From the NCBI GenBank assembly GCA_019321725.1, contig CM033105.1, positions 12,971,632-13,035,631 on the forward strand: DNA of 64,000 bases. The letters are read 5' to 3'. The notes under the pieces were generated by a model. It worked only from the letters and a program-made list of their open reading frames with translations, made no database searches and was not told the origin of the DNA. The DNA comes from Paulownia fortunei. Its lineage: Eukaryota > Streptophyta > Magnoliopsida > Lamiales > Paulowniaceae. Made by a program: the position numbers and the translations under genes. Below, in pieces: positions 1 through 12,100 of the stretch. Within the stretch, counting starts at the first letter, position 1; each line of letters opens with the position of its first letter.

Positions 1-770
1 ACCTTGATTAGATTAGAATTATGGTTTTCAAGCTTAAAGGGGAGAAACTTGTTCTAGTTTGTGTTTTATGGATTCCTATGGATTGAATTCAATTTTTGTG
101 AGTATGAGAGTGTAGAAATTTGGGAGAAATTTGGAGAAGAAGGGCTGGTCATTTTTTAGGGTCTTCCATAAGAAAATATAGTTAAAATGACTTCTTTGAC
201 ATTTCAAAGAGAGGTAACTGGAGGGTGATGATTGGTTGCATTATGCTTGGTGTCTTCTCATGCCAAAAGCCACGTTTATGGGCTAGGGAGATGACAAAGA
301 TTGATGCTTTGGTGTTATAATCAAGTGTAATGTGGTTTAGAATGATTTCATGCAACCTAGTCAACCTATAAATCAAATTGCACCATTTCGCATACTTTTA
401 ATTCTTAGCCAAATGTAAATATTTCAAGCAAATATTTAGGCAAATAATCACTTTAGAATGTAACAAGTATGAAGGCAATACGAATAATTTATTTCATGGC
501 CATTCAACACATCAATCTTTCTAAACCGAGATACCGAGCTTTTCCCTACAAAAAGGCACTTAAGGAATATGTTAAATCAAGAAATAAAAGTTTGATCTCA
601 TATTTCATGTACTAATGCACGTTAAGCATAACTAGAGCATATAGTAATAATTATTCATATTAGTGCAATCATGCTATTTGTATGCCATAATCCGATAATG
701 CACATTGATTAGATGCATATTCATGCAAGAGGCTTATTATTGGCTATGTAGGAGAGAATTGGGCATTACA
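1..770 (-). repeat. LTR A, 5' portion (partial, runs off the window)
   Basis: This stretch is a direct repeat of about 57730-58515, with the same order of landmarks, and ends in gggcattaca. The full copy at 56227-58515 has TG..CA ends. Orientation is inferred from LTR B, whose direction is fixed by an adjacent pol end: A and B share the layout around the motif gagctaacgctcaa. On that reading the LTR begins at 770 and runs leftwards out of the window. It interrupts a copia RT reading frame that restarts at about 780, so it inserted into the copia element. No protein is encoded. Confidence 0.7.
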
Positions 771-2880
771 ATACTAATGGGTTTCGACATTATATTCGGT
801 AAGAGGTTTCCTCAATAGTCAACACCTTGACTTTGAGTGAAACCTTTTTATTCCAATTATACCTTATAGGTCATCACATTTCCCTGTAATCCAAGCTTCC
901 ACTTGCAGACCCATTTACAGCCAATGGGTACTATACCCTGTGGTGGGTCCACCAAGGTCCGTACCTTATTGCGGTACACTTAGTCCATACTAAATGGTAT
1001 TTTGTTAATTTTCCTGAATTAATGTCATACATCAATGTTCCCTTTTGAATCAATATTCAAGGTAATCCTTCTGTACTTAAAATTTAGTAATTTGTTAGTG
1101 TACCATTGCCTTTTACGAGAGAATTCATGGTTCTCGAATTTTTTCAAGATCTAGCCCTTTTCTATCCAATAGAAAACACCTTTCTACAAGAAGGTCACAT
1201 TCCTCAAAACAAACACTTTAGATTTGATAAATCATAGAAGTGGTATCCAGCGGATTCATTTGGATACCCCATAAATTAGTATAAATTGGATCTTGCATCT
1301 AACCTATCTCTTATTAACCTCTTTGCACAAGCAGGACTCTTCGTACCCTTAGGTATGTGGAGTTTTTCTGATATCATATCTATTATGATATTTTTGAGCA
1401 TCGACTTTGGTGACGTTCTTCATAAGAGTGCCATTGATTCTAGGGTATAATCATCGTATGAAAGAGAGAGAGCTTAGTGAAACTCAACAATGACTCACCT
1501 TTTTGAGAATCCTATTCTCCATTAAATAATCAAAGAACTCACCGCCATAGTATTTATTTCCTCGATCATGTTGATGAGTTTTAATACTTTTGTTGGTTTT
1601 ATTCTCTACCTCACATCCAGATTTTTTGAACTCTTCCAAGTATTTAGAGTAATGAAGTAAGAATAGTTCACTTGCGCACTAACATTTAGTAGACTGAATA
1701 CTATTCTTTTGGATCAAATCTAAAATGGTGCCTTGGTCCATTTATCCCACAAATGATGATTTGGTCATCCTACCCTTAAGATAACATTCACAAGTCGACA
1801 TTACATGCAAGTCCAAGAGGACAAGCAAACAAGCTATCTTGTGAATTCTTTCTTTAGGGATATGACCTAACATAGCATATTACAATTATATATAAGTATA
1901 AATATCTAAACTTATCTTGTTGATTTTGTTAGATGTAATTTTTACAGTAGTGTCAATTAATTGCCAAAGTACAAACATCAAGAGTCATGGAACATTTCCA
2001 TCTTTCGATTTTTCAATCAAAAACTTTCTTTGATTTAACAAAAATCTCACTCTTAAATCTTTTGAAATATAGGTAAATAATTATCACTAACCCAATTCTA
2101 TCTAGAGATAAGCTGGCCATTCTTTTAGTTGAGAAAACAACCTTTGCTTCACTTTCATATTTAAGGATTTCCTCTCAGACTTAATTTTTCTTGTCACCCT
2201 CTACAACTCTTTGTAAAGACGGAATTATATCCATTATCAAATACCCAAGAAGAATTGTCAACATTTGACTTCAACAAAATGTTTATTTGAATTAGAACTC
2301 CTTCTAACTCAAATATTTGAATTAAAACTCTTTCTAATTCAAGATGTGATTTAGAACTCTTTCTAATTCATTTAACCAAGTCGATACTTGCATTTTCTTT
2401 TTTCATGCCCGGTTTTACCACAATGTTAGCATAAACCTATCTTAGCCGGATTAATCCTCTAGCTTAGCCTAGTTTAAAATTTTATTTTTATTGAGAACTC
2501 TTTCTCAATCCATCTCTTAGACCCAGTCTTAGAGTAGGTGAAACAAATAAATTAAATTGGTCTTTGAAAACCATATAACTCCTTATAGGTTGTCCTTCTA
2601 CAACTCTTTATAGAATGTGCAATGGGTGGTGCTTTCCACATCTTCTGTGAAAATGGTTTCTACAACTATTTTCAGAAACTCTCTTTTGCATATTTTAAAC
2701 CTATTAAAATTTTAAGAATAATTCTTTAGTTTTAAGAGTAATCTGGAAATATTTGGAGCTTAGTAATATTTAGTGTCGTCTAGAATAAATCAAGTGGATA
2801 TAGTAGTGATAACTATTATCCTAAGTGAGACAGAAAATCAAGCATCTATTCGAAAATATTTTCATCTATAATAAGGTCTT
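771..2880 (-). pseudogene. Ty1/copia gag-pol relic (RT, integrase, protease, zinc knuckle)
   Basis: Read on the minus strand this follows copia gag-pol order. A complete CCHC knuckle (CxHCGKTGHEKRKC, with a stop at x) lies near 2393-2436. A protease-like stretch (WVFDNGYNS, where families have WVLDTG) is near 2130-2290. Integrase follows with EEFKKSGCEVENKTNKSIK and YYGGEFFDYLMENRI near 1500-1680, then CAKRLIRDRLDARSNLY and FMGYPNESAGYHFYD near 1210-1330. The start of reverse transcriptase (VPIGCKWVCKWKLG, GFTQSQGVDY) lies near 780-940. Stops and frameshifts occur throughout, so it cannot make a working polyprotein. The rest of RT and RNase H would lie left of 771 and are cut off by LTR A. 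Family assignment is by recognised motifs; the lineage within copia is not resolved. Confidence 0.85.
2188..2680. repeat. Cluster of short hairpins with an aactctt-type loop
   Basis: At least seven short imperfect palindromes occur in about 500 bases, most with a loop close to aactctt. Examples are ttgaattagaa/ttctaactcaa (about 2287-2312), attaaaactctttctaat (2321-2338), ttgagaactctttctcaa (2491-2508) and ttctacaactctttatagaa (2596-2615). Three in 2286-2370 form an approximate 29-base tandem series. They lie inside the degenerate copia gag/protease region and break its reading frame. Confidence 0.55.
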
Positions 2881-3696
2881 TAATTATAAATGTCTCCCAC
2901 TATTTTCTTCGAATTTTATCACCCCTAATGGTAATTTGGGAAATCATATTTATTAGTGGGCTTGAGGTCTAATTAGAATATCATATACCCCAATTTTATG
3001 AGCCCATATAATACACTAAAAGGTAGTTAACTTTTTAACAATTATATCTTTATACAACTCCAAAAATGTTTTGCCTCACCTCTTCCCATATGCCCCAATT
3101 TTATAATCCCATATGGTACTAAGTGACAAGAAATACCCATCAAACATCTGTGTAGATGGAGCATCAAAATGTTCCACAACTTATAACGCAGTGACAAGTC
3201 CATCCTACGGGCATCACTATGCTTAGTAGAGATCACAACTTTCCAACACAAGACTACCCATAACTCATGCCCGATGATTGAGTGTGGTAGTATCATAATG
3301 TCTCTCCCTTGGTAGACATAGATTGATGGGTCCTACCCAACTTGCCCATAATTGCTTGAAATTAAAATTTAAAATTCTTTACTTAATTTCATAAATTAAG
3401 TGGGGTTTTATTTTATCCAAGACCTCATCAATTTTTTATTTGGTTATTTAATGCATATCAATTTATTTGATAGCAAGGATATCACATGAAAGCATTAAAT
3501 AAATCCTAGTATGCATCTAATACATATAATAAACTAGGGATGATCATATACCTACCTCTGCAACCCGTTTGAGCCAAAAATCTATCCAGGTTAATCTACA
3601 GGTATAAAATTGTACAGAAAGTCTATCTATTACAAAATGTTGTATCCCATACATACATGGGTCTTGAGCTTCTTAGTCCTTCTCCTTTGTCCAACA
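2881..3696 (-). repeat. LTR F (copia-type), minus orientation
   Basis: The segment about 3180-3696 is the reverse complement of 41587-42105 at clearly recognisable similarity. On the minus strand it begins tgttggacaaagg at 3696. It sits just upstream of the copia gag region, as expected for the 5' LTR of the minus-strand element at 771-2880. The inner boundary is uncertain: no clean tRNA-Met primer site was found, so the 2881 end is a guess. An ORF at 3042-3296 is only LTR sequence. Confidence 0.55.
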
Positions 3697-3801
3697 ATTA
3701 CAAAGAAAAAAAAAACCTCACCTCATATTCTATGATTATTGCATAAATGTAAAAATAATACAATGATTGAATAAGAGGCTCACAGGCCCTATTCCAAAGC
3801 G

Positions 3802-3844
3802 CCCCCCCCGCCCCCCCCCCCCCCCCCCCCCCCCCAAAAAAAAA
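3802..3844. repeat. Homopolymer tract: C8-G-C25-A9
   Basis: Eight C, one G, twenty-five C and then nine A follow one another directly. A pure C25 run is conspicuous in AT-rich plant DNA and could reflect assembly or sequencing error. It sits inside an ORF (3736-3990, minus) and gives that ORF its polyglycine stretch. Confidence 0.95.
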
Positions 3845-4295
3845 GCACCAATCATATTGGTCAATGGCTCTATGATCATTCCATAAGCATATATGCTAGA
3901 GATAGATTCATCTGACTCAACCAAAGTAATTAACTGATACAATAAAGAAGACCCAGTCAAGTCCGAAGAAAGCTGCTCAGGGAACCCCAAAGAAGAGGAA
4001 TGTTAATATAAATAAGCAAACAACCAAGATGACAACACCTAAGCCTCAACCACTAGCTTGAAAAATATAGATCAGGGAGATGTGAGAGGCCACCTATTGT
4101 TGAAGCTAAAGGGGATGGAGTACTAATTGACGGATCTCTTTTCAAGCCACTATCACCAAAACTAATACCTCCTATACGATATGAACTTTTTACTGATAGA
4201 AAGTCTAACATAAACAACCTTGGACCCTAAGGATCAGCTGCTTATATTCATCATTCTCCTAATAAGTTTTGGAAAGTTGGGTTTTTGGGGGAAAA
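3845..4295. other. Unassigned region with protein-like stretches
   Basis: No family is recognised. On the minus strand 3845-3990 reads as SSLLYQLITLVESDES and YAYGMIIEPLTNMIGA, which has ordinary protein composition rather than low complexity. On the plus strand around 4110-4200 a short open stretch reads GDGVLIDGSLFKPLSPKLI. Both are short and neither has a start or neighbouring exons that I can support. They could be fragments of captured host exons or chance ORFs. Confidence 0.3.
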
Positions 4296-5361
4296 CATGT
4301 ATCTAAATTACTCGACCAAATGTTTAAAATTGAATTTTGAAGGGAGTACTTTTTGTTGGAAAAAAACTATTCCAACCTTCATTATCCTTCTCTCATTTAA
4401 ATAAGACTCATTTCATTGACGTAAGAATGAAGAAAAAAAATAGGACTTAAAATATATGGAATTTTCATACAAAATGAGGGCTTAAATTGAGAAAGTGCGT
4501 GATCAAAATAAGAAGGAAAACACCATGCTTTGAAATATTTTAGTTGTGGAAGTGAACTCTCTTCATTTTTTGATAGTGTGTTGACCATTTGAAAGTATTT
4601 AAACAGGAAAAAAAGTTAGTGAATGAACTCTAAAAAATCGTATATATGAAGGTGGATTTAATTCAAAAAATCAAGAATTATTTTTAATATTTCGCCACTT
4701 TTCTGCATTTTAGTATAGCTATTGAAGGATAATAAATGCAGAACCCTAGTTATCATAGATGTGATTGTCCTGTCAATTTTGAAGGAGGAGAGAGTGCTCT
4801 ATTTATTCAAGAAGAAAACCCCTCTATATTATTTTGTCATCAATTTGCCCAGTTTTATGCCCTCTATGTGATACAGTTGGGATTTTTTTCCTCAAAATAT
4901 TAACCACGTGAGTGACATATGCATTTTTCATTGAATACTATAAGAAAAATGGGTTAACAAGTCACCCATAAGGACTAACCAAGCCTAAATATTTAAACAT
5001 GATTTTTGGAGGGAAATGGTTTTTTTTTGTAGAAAAACCACCCTATTACCACCATCAACTTCTCCGGTTTTAGTTGATGAAAAAGCATTATTGTAATGCA
5101 AAAGAAATAGTTGAAAAATAATGATATTTTTGTGGGAAAATGGTGGCCTAAATTTAGAAGACAAGTGTGAAAAACATTGGAAGCAAAACACCACCCATTG
5201 AAGCTCTGGATTGTGAAAGTGAACCCTCTCCATTTTCTGATTGGATTTTGACCATTAACAAACAGTTAAACATAAGAAAATATCAGTGAATCAACCATAA
5301 AAGATCCTAGTACAAATAGTCAATTTTAAAAATTCATGTAATTCAAATTTAATTTTCATCA
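4296..5361 (+). repeat. Two diverged direct repeats, LTR-like, ending at a primer site
   Basis: About 4300-4680 and 4960-5340 share the same landmarks in the same order: a gggaaaa/aaaacca stretch, aacaccat or aacaccac, a gaagtgaac or aaagtgaac block with ctctt/ctctc, a gtgttgacca or attttgacca block, and a terminal aattcaa stretch. The second copy is followed directly by a tRNA-Met-type primer site. This suggests a 5' LTR with an internal duplication, or two LTRs in tandem. No LTR start could be fixed. Confidence 0.45.
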
Positions 5362-5362
5362 T

Positions 5363-5374
5363 TGGTATCAGAGC
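5363..5374 (+). other. Primer-binding site, initiator tRNA-Met type
   Basis: The sequence tggtatcagagc is the standard primer site of many plant copia and Tekay-type elements, complementary to the 3' end of initiator tRNA-Met. It directly follows the LTR-like repeat ending at about 5361, so reverse transcription would have run leftwards into that repeat. Confidence 0.75.
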
Positions 5375-6868
5375 ATTAGTAGTTAATATCCTGAATTGTT
5401 GTTGATGTGTTTAAGCATGATTACATGGAATTATTAGGTTAAGAAACCAAACTTTACATTTTTATTGAGTTTAATGGGTCTTTCATATTGAATCAATATA
5501 TGCTTTATATTATGTATTTATTTTTTAAAGAAAGCATGTTTATACACTGTAGAAGCATCCATTAAAATCTATTAACTTCATGTTTCATATATAGTGAGAT
5601 ATTATGTATTCTTCATAATAGTTGCAGAAACTTTGTCCTTTTTTAGTATTATTTTGTTCGAATTATGGAATGAATTTGATGTTATTAGAATCCTCATAAA
5701 ATTTTCTTTCCAACCATATATTACATGACCAAAATGGCTTAGAAATGAGAGAGGTATATAGCTTTCGATAGTTAAGGTCGTGTATTAAGATTTGTGAAAA
5801 AAATTTAAAATTAAAAAGAAGAAGATGAACAGTGAAAATGTAAATTCCACTCTTGGCCATGACCATGTGTAACCCAAACTTATAGAAATTGGTCTCTGAT
5901 CGAGAAACTAATTGCACCAATGGGTTCAGAGAGTCGAAAATAGGGGGTAGTCAGAATGGCATTGTCAAAAAAAGCCACAAGGGCATTGTGTGAGCTACAC
6001 ACTCTGTCACTGGGCGTCTTGGATGTACTCCACATGTAGCAGGGCATGTGGGCGCATGCGGCATCTTTGGTCAATTTTTTTAGGGGAAAAAACTCTATTA
6101 TTGTTTAGAAATTAATTTTTTATTTTTTTTGTAATTTAAAATTTCTTTTTTTAAATTGAAAAATATTTTTTTTATCTTTAAAAATTGTATAAAATTATAG
6201 CAAAATACTTTCAAACTGAATTTTTTTTGAAATTTTTCTATGAATTCTAAAAAAGTTTTTGTTTTTAGCTACTTGGATGCAAATTTGCAGCATTTTCTAT
6301 TACTATGTTAATTTAATCATGCATGAAAATTAGTTTTTCTGATAAGAAAATTGTTGAATTGAGCATGTTCATATTTATGAGTGTTTAAAAAATTCTCATT
6401 TTCTACTGTGAAATATTAGGATTAGCTTGTGTCAAATCTCATATATGGCAAAAATGAAACACATTATAGCATCCGGGAAGCTAGAGAAAGAAGGACTCTA
6501 GAGTGTTTTGCAAAGTTGAAAAATATTTGGAAATATAAAATGAATTCGCCACACTTTCTGCCACAACTTCTTAGGATAATGGACAATAAGTGCTTGGAAT
6601 TTGTTCATTTAGGACTAATGTATATTTTCAATAATGGACAATAAGTATATTTTCAAATAGTTTCTCAACTTGAGGATTGGACTAATGTAGTTGGTGAAAT
6701 ACTTGACCAAGAAAATTAGATTACTCTTAAGGCATTGAGATCGAAGTTGGTTAAAGTTTGGAGAAAGAAGATTGAACTTAAGATGTGGAAAATCATTATA
6801 TCTGAAGATGAACTTTGGTCCTCGTGTCTTAAAGCTCACTCCAATAGATAGGCTTTCAACAAGATATC
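5375..6868. other. Unassigned AT-rich internal region
   Basis: This follows the primer site at 5363 and should be the interior of the same element, but no gag or pol motif is recognisable. Its ORFs (5663-5920 minus, 5880-6074 minus, 6429-6644 plus, 6615-6839 minus) are short and resemble nothing I know. A GC-richer patch at 5890-6070 stands out. A large retrotransposon derivative (LARD-like) without coding capacity is one reading. Confidence 0.3.
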
Positions 6869-6878
6869 ACGTTTGTAT

Positions 6879-7837
6879 GGAAATTTTTTTTTTTTTTGTC
6901 CTCTAAGTTGGCCTACTAAGACTTTTGGCCTTTTTCATTTTAAAAAATTATTTTTTGTCCTTTAAGTGGAAAACATTCAGACATTTAGGATATCCACCTC
7001 CTACTGTAAGTAAAAATAAGTAGTTGTGTGCTGACTTGGCATTCAATTTGGGGAAAAATTAATTTTGAAAGGAAAATTGCCTAATAGTAGCTAAGGTGGA
7101 GCTTGGGAGGAAGAAAAAGAACCAACTTAGCATTTAGGCGGTGTATGTGGCACATTCAAAGGTTTAAATTTTTTTTCTTCCTTCAATTCTTATTTTCTAT
7201 TTTTATAATATACTTTTGTTCTCATATTTGCCTTTTTTTTTCTTCTACTTTCTTCACCTACTTCCACCCACCACCTACCGCTCACCGCCGCCACTGCCAG
7301 CTCTTTCTACTTTTTCTTTATTCTTTATTCTTCTTTCTTCATTCTTCTTGCTTCTTCTTTTTCCACCCACCACCTACCTACTATTTCCCACCGACAACTG
7401 TAGCCCCCTTATTCTTCTCCTTCTTCGCCTATCTACCCACTACCGCCCTTGATCACCACCTGACCTACCCACCTACTACCGCTTGCCACCCATGACCTAT
7501 ATATGAGTGTGTGTATATATAGAGGTATATCTATAATAAACATAGAAACATAATATTTGTAAATGAGAAAAACAAAGTAAAAATTGAAGAGAAAAGAAAT
7601 AGAAGAAAAAAATATGGCCATTTTTTCTAAATATTCAGCAAGTTTTCCTCTAAAATTAATTTTTCCCAAAATTGAATGATAAGTCCGCATAGTCGATTAT
7701 TTTTACCTACAGTAGGCTATGGATGTCCTAAATGCTCAATGTTTTTCCACTTAAAGGACAAAATTCAACTTTTTAATATAAAAATGACCCAAAGTCTAGG
7801 TAGGCCAACTAAAATGATAAAAAAAAATAATTTTGCC
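6879..7837. mobile_element. Mutator-like non-autonomous element with about 210-bp inverted repeats
   Basis: The left arm (6879 to about 7090) and right arm (about 7625 to 7837) are reverse complements over about 210 bases. Shared landmarks are agttggcctac, tcctttaagtgg, ggaaaaattaatttt and a T-rich terminal stretch. The element is flanked by acgtttgtat (6869-6878) and acatttatat (7838-7847), a 10-base duplication with two G/A differences. Long terminal inverted repeats with 8-11-base target duplications are typical of Mutator-like elements. No transposase is encoded. The core (7103-7495) is C/T-rich, with repeated ccaccc and cctacc blocks. Confidence 0.75.
7103..7495 (+). other. Open, pyrimidine-rich core of the Mutator-like element
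   Basis: A 130-codon open frame fills the core of the inverted-repeat element. It is dominated by Phe, Leu, Pro and His/Thr runs produced by alternating ttctt and ccaccc/cctacc blocks; HPPPT occurs twice and PPTT recurs. There is no recognisable domain. The base composition differs sharply from the AT-rich arms, which would fit either captured foreign sequence (Pack-MULE style) or expanded low-complexity DNA. I do not regard it as a demonstrated gene. Confidence 0.35.
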
Positions 7838-7847
7838 ACATTTATAT

Positions 7848-9154
7848 ATAGATTAAAGATTAGGGATAGTGCCATAAAAGCCTGTATTAGTACATTAATT
7901 ATTGAATTAAGAAAATAATAGTTTATACTTGTTTTTGTGCGTATTGGTATGCTTATGAGTATCATAAAAATCCTTGTTTATTATTAATGTAACCATAATC
8001 TTAGTATATAAATATTATATACGAGAGGATTAAGATCATGGATATTAAATTAAATTAGTCCATAACAAAATTAATTAAAGTTGGGATCTTTAATTAAATC
8101 ACTATTAGTGCGGTCCATTAACATTAATAATGCAATGGTCTTATCCAGACTATTGATGTGGTGACATCATATGCAGGCAATTTATATAATTTGATTATAT
8201 AAGATTGATTGGATGTAATTTGTATTTTCACATAATTCCTGTTGTTTTTTTGAAAATTCAATTCACATTAATAGATGATCATATATAAGTTGATCTTAAT
8301 CGTAAGTGGTTATAGACTCCTATTTATTTCAGTATAATCTTTGATTTGCTGATTAAATGTTTGTTAGCTAGAATTCCTAAACACTTGTATTTTGGGATCA
8401 CTTTGGGAATGTAGTTGGGATTGTAACTTAGAGATATGTAATCCATACCATCTTATGGGAAGTGATAAGATGGTTCCCTTGATTTGTCAATTCTCGAATT
8501 GAACAGTAGAGTGCTCGAATTTATAACTTGGTTATAAATTAATTGTTCACTAATGAATTAACGGTGAACAAGGAACAAGAGATAATTAGAGAGGTTAATG
8601 AAAAACCTAACTCTAATTATGAATTATCTAATGAGGGTCAAACCATATGTAATGATTATATTGATGGTCTATTCAATGTTGATTAGAGTAAAATGTTCAA
8701 TTATTACAATAGTGTAATTTTATTTTTTAGTAGAGTAACATTGGAATTAATAAATTGGATAGATTGATTAAAGAGTTCAGATTTTGGTTTAATAGTTAAA
8801 TTTGATAAAATCACTATTTTATTTAGGCTTTAATTATTAATAGTTAATAATTATTAGCTTTGGTTATTCTAAATAATGATAGATTTTTAAAAAAATATGA
8901 TAATTAGATAGGCCTAATAAGATTGGATTTAGCTAGAATAAATTAATATATATAGATATATTAATTAGAAACATTAGATGTTTTGAGAACACTAATTATA
9001 AAATAATGAGTCGGAGAGGGGTATATAACATCTATTCCACCTTCTCCACTATTAACACACATTGTGAGATTTAAATAGCGCCTCATGACATTTTGATTTA
9101 ATCCTCTATACGGAGGATGTCTACTTAGGTCAATAGTGTCACACTTTCCCAACA
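7848..9154 (+). repeat. Copia-like LTR (J), approximate
   Basis: The stretch has features shared with LTR C: AT-rich blocks of aattaatt, the phrase gagggtcaaacc (compare gagggtcacaca in C1), a TATA-like gtatataac near 9019, and an end of cccaaca at 9154 like the ends of C2 and C3. Its start could not be located. The first few hundred bases after the Mutator-like element may belong to something else. No coding sequence is seen. Confidence 0.4.
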
Positions 9155-9157
9155 ATA

Positions 9158-12100
9158 TGTATAAATATATATATAAACAACCTGTGTAACATAATTTGTA
9201 CATGTATGCATGTGTATAACTTTTTTTTTCTACTCAGTTAACAAAATATTGATAAAAGTAAAGTGCTTTCATATCCCGTCACACTGTATATACATACGTA
9301 GTTATTACATATTAACCAAGTCTATCAAACCATTACAAACCTAAACTTTATATTACAAAGGAGTTTTGAAAGTGATATACAGGATAAAGTCAATAATATA
9401 ATACAATAACTGTAAAATAAAAAAAAACACAACCCACAAAATAGCCCAACAGGTCGTCATCCAAGTACATTGATCTTTGAAAGCCTGTAGGAGCTCCACT
9501 GCCAGCCAGTAAACCAGAGGTCTCAAGTCTCACCATGTTCACCTACAATGCATGAACTACATGAGCTAACGCTCAATAAGTAAAAATCATTCATGACAAG
9601 AGTATGATATAAAATCTCATGCAACTCAACTCTAAGATATGATGCTATAAATGTGTCAACTTGAGTACTCATGAATAAAAGAGTTTTCATTAAAAATCAC
9701 TTCATTTATTGGGCCCTTGGCCCACCTACTATGCACCGAATAGAGCTCTGAACAATATCAATAATCACATGGCCATAAACAAATGACTCAGTCCAAGGGC
9801 CATCTTCTAGGATCACCAGAGGTCCACGCCCTGTCTTCCCATGTGATCCTCCAGAAGTCTTCCCACTGGCGGAGTCAATAAGGGCACAGTCAAGTGGTCT
9901 ACCCTCTCGTGACCACCAGAGGCACACCCCCTGTCAACCCCTGTGATCCTCCGAGAAGTAACACTCACGGCACCCCAAAATATCATATAAGCACACCTCG
10001 TATGCCTCGGTACACTAGTAGTGGCCAACCAAAATATTTTCTTTCTAAAAACCATGTCTCAAATCATATCGTGCATGCAAGAACCTCCACTATACTCATA
10101 TGTCGTGCATGCACATGTAAATGCTCATGAATGGTATGTTCAATATGAAATGCAAGTCATCTTGCTCTCAATATGTGTCAAGAATCATAAGACTCTCAAT
10201 CAAATCTAATATCATCAACACATTAGGTATAAATGCTTCAAGACATACTATGTTCATGCATTGTAGTTGCAAATGGATCTTTACTTACCTTTCACTTGGT
10301 TGGTGGCTTAGTCTAGATTTTTTTTTGTTCCCCTCCAATCTTAGATGTAAAATAGCCTGTAATATTACCCAACATCAAGCACCATTCCCAATTTGGCAAG
10401 TTGAAAGCATAAAATATCATTCTAAGACCTTGAACACCAAGCTATCTAGGTTTTACAAACTAGAACCCAATCTAGTCCCTCCAATACCTTAATTTCTCAT
10501 CTTAGATACATGTAACATCATATAATTGAAGTATTATAACTCTAATATCATGTACCTAATTGTTAACACTCAATAGCAACATGTCTAGGTTGAAATATGC
10601 TAAGTTATCAAATGGGACAGATTCACATTTTCATATTTTCTTGTTGTCCAATTTAGTTGCATGATAATTTTGACATCCCTAAGCATATCCAATCACTCCC
10701 AAATTTTTACCACACTTATATAACATGTATATAAATGTAAAAATCTCATATTAATTGCTAAAACTCATGGATATAGCTTCCCAAGTTCAGCTCTCTTCAC
10801 AACACACTGAAACAGATTGTTTTCCTACCGTGACAGTTTTGCACACTTCATGACATTAATGGGTTTGGCACCCTTAAGTACATTCAATCACTCCAAAATT
10901 TTCACCATACTTAGATAACACATATATAGAGACAACCAGGTCAAATTACTACTAAAACCAATGGATTTATTGATGTAAAACCAGCACCATTCACATAGGA
11001 CAGAATCTGAATTTCAAAGAAGACAGTTTTGAGCACCTCTTTAATTATCACACTATATTACAATTTATAACCTCTCTAAACTTACATACATCACCTAGAC
11101 TCATATATAAACACATATATGGTGAAATACACAGGTTTTAATCAAGTTATTTTACATATATAAAGTATAAAAATATCAAAATCAGCAAGTATACAGTTTC
11201 TGTCCATAGTGATTTTTATTGTGATTTTGCAACTAAAAATCCTTCTTTTGTGAACTAAAAGACTAAAAATAACATCCTAACATGATTTTAATCAATAATA
11301 GAAGCTTTAAAAGTCATAAACCCTCAAACAATTCAAGAACTTAAATCAAAACATGAATTAAATCTCACCTCTGCACAGATTTTTGATTCAACTTGCTCCT
11401 CCTTACTTCCCTTTGCTTCCTTCACTTATTTTCTTTACTTGGAATTACTTGAGTGCAATTTCTAACATTCAATATGAAGGTTTTGGAAGTGAAATAGCTC
11501 AAAAAATAGTTTTTGGTCGTGGCTCAAGGGTAGAAATGAAGAAAGGTTGAGGTGGAAGGTTGAGGTGGCAAAGCTTGAGGTGGCAAGGTTGAGGTGTCAA
11601 GTTGTGGCTCAAATCTGATATTTTTCACACCTTATACAGCCTTAATCTAGTGTTTCTCATTACTTATTTATCTATGTATAACCTACTTTAATCTCCATAT
11701 GATCGGATAGTACATTATGCCCTAATTTCTTAACCGTTCATTCGATCTCCAAACCGATCGACATTCGATTCTTAAATGATCGTCTAGTTTTCATTTTATA
11801 AAATCACATGCATATATGAACCTTGTATTATGACATTTAAATTTCATTATATCATGTCCGATATCCCAAGTATGTTAATCTATAGATGTATACATTTAAA
11901 ACACCTTGATCAAATCGAATCGACTCATATAAGCTTACTAGTGACACCTTTAACACTTCTAAAATTATAACATACAACCTATGAATATCCATTATATTGA
12001 TCAATCTATTCTTTATCTTATCTAAATATAGAATCACTTAATTAGGTTGTAGGATCTCAACCACTAATATCAAGTAATGATTAAGAATGCTATAAAAGAT

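Noticed and set aside
5880..6074. Cys-containing minus-strand ORF as a gene
   Set aside because: Short, no homology that I recognise, and located in an unclassified repeat interior.
7103..7495. Proline/phenylalanine-rich ORF as a real protein gene
   Set aside because: Low-complexity pyrimidine sequence inside a Mutator-like element, with a second overlapping ORF in another frame; no domain.
9706..10209. GC-richer ORFs in LTR B (for example 9706-9927, 9813-10055, 10021-10209)
   Set aside because: The same sequence recurs at 52980-53300 and 60180-60480 with broken frames, so these are LTR sequence.
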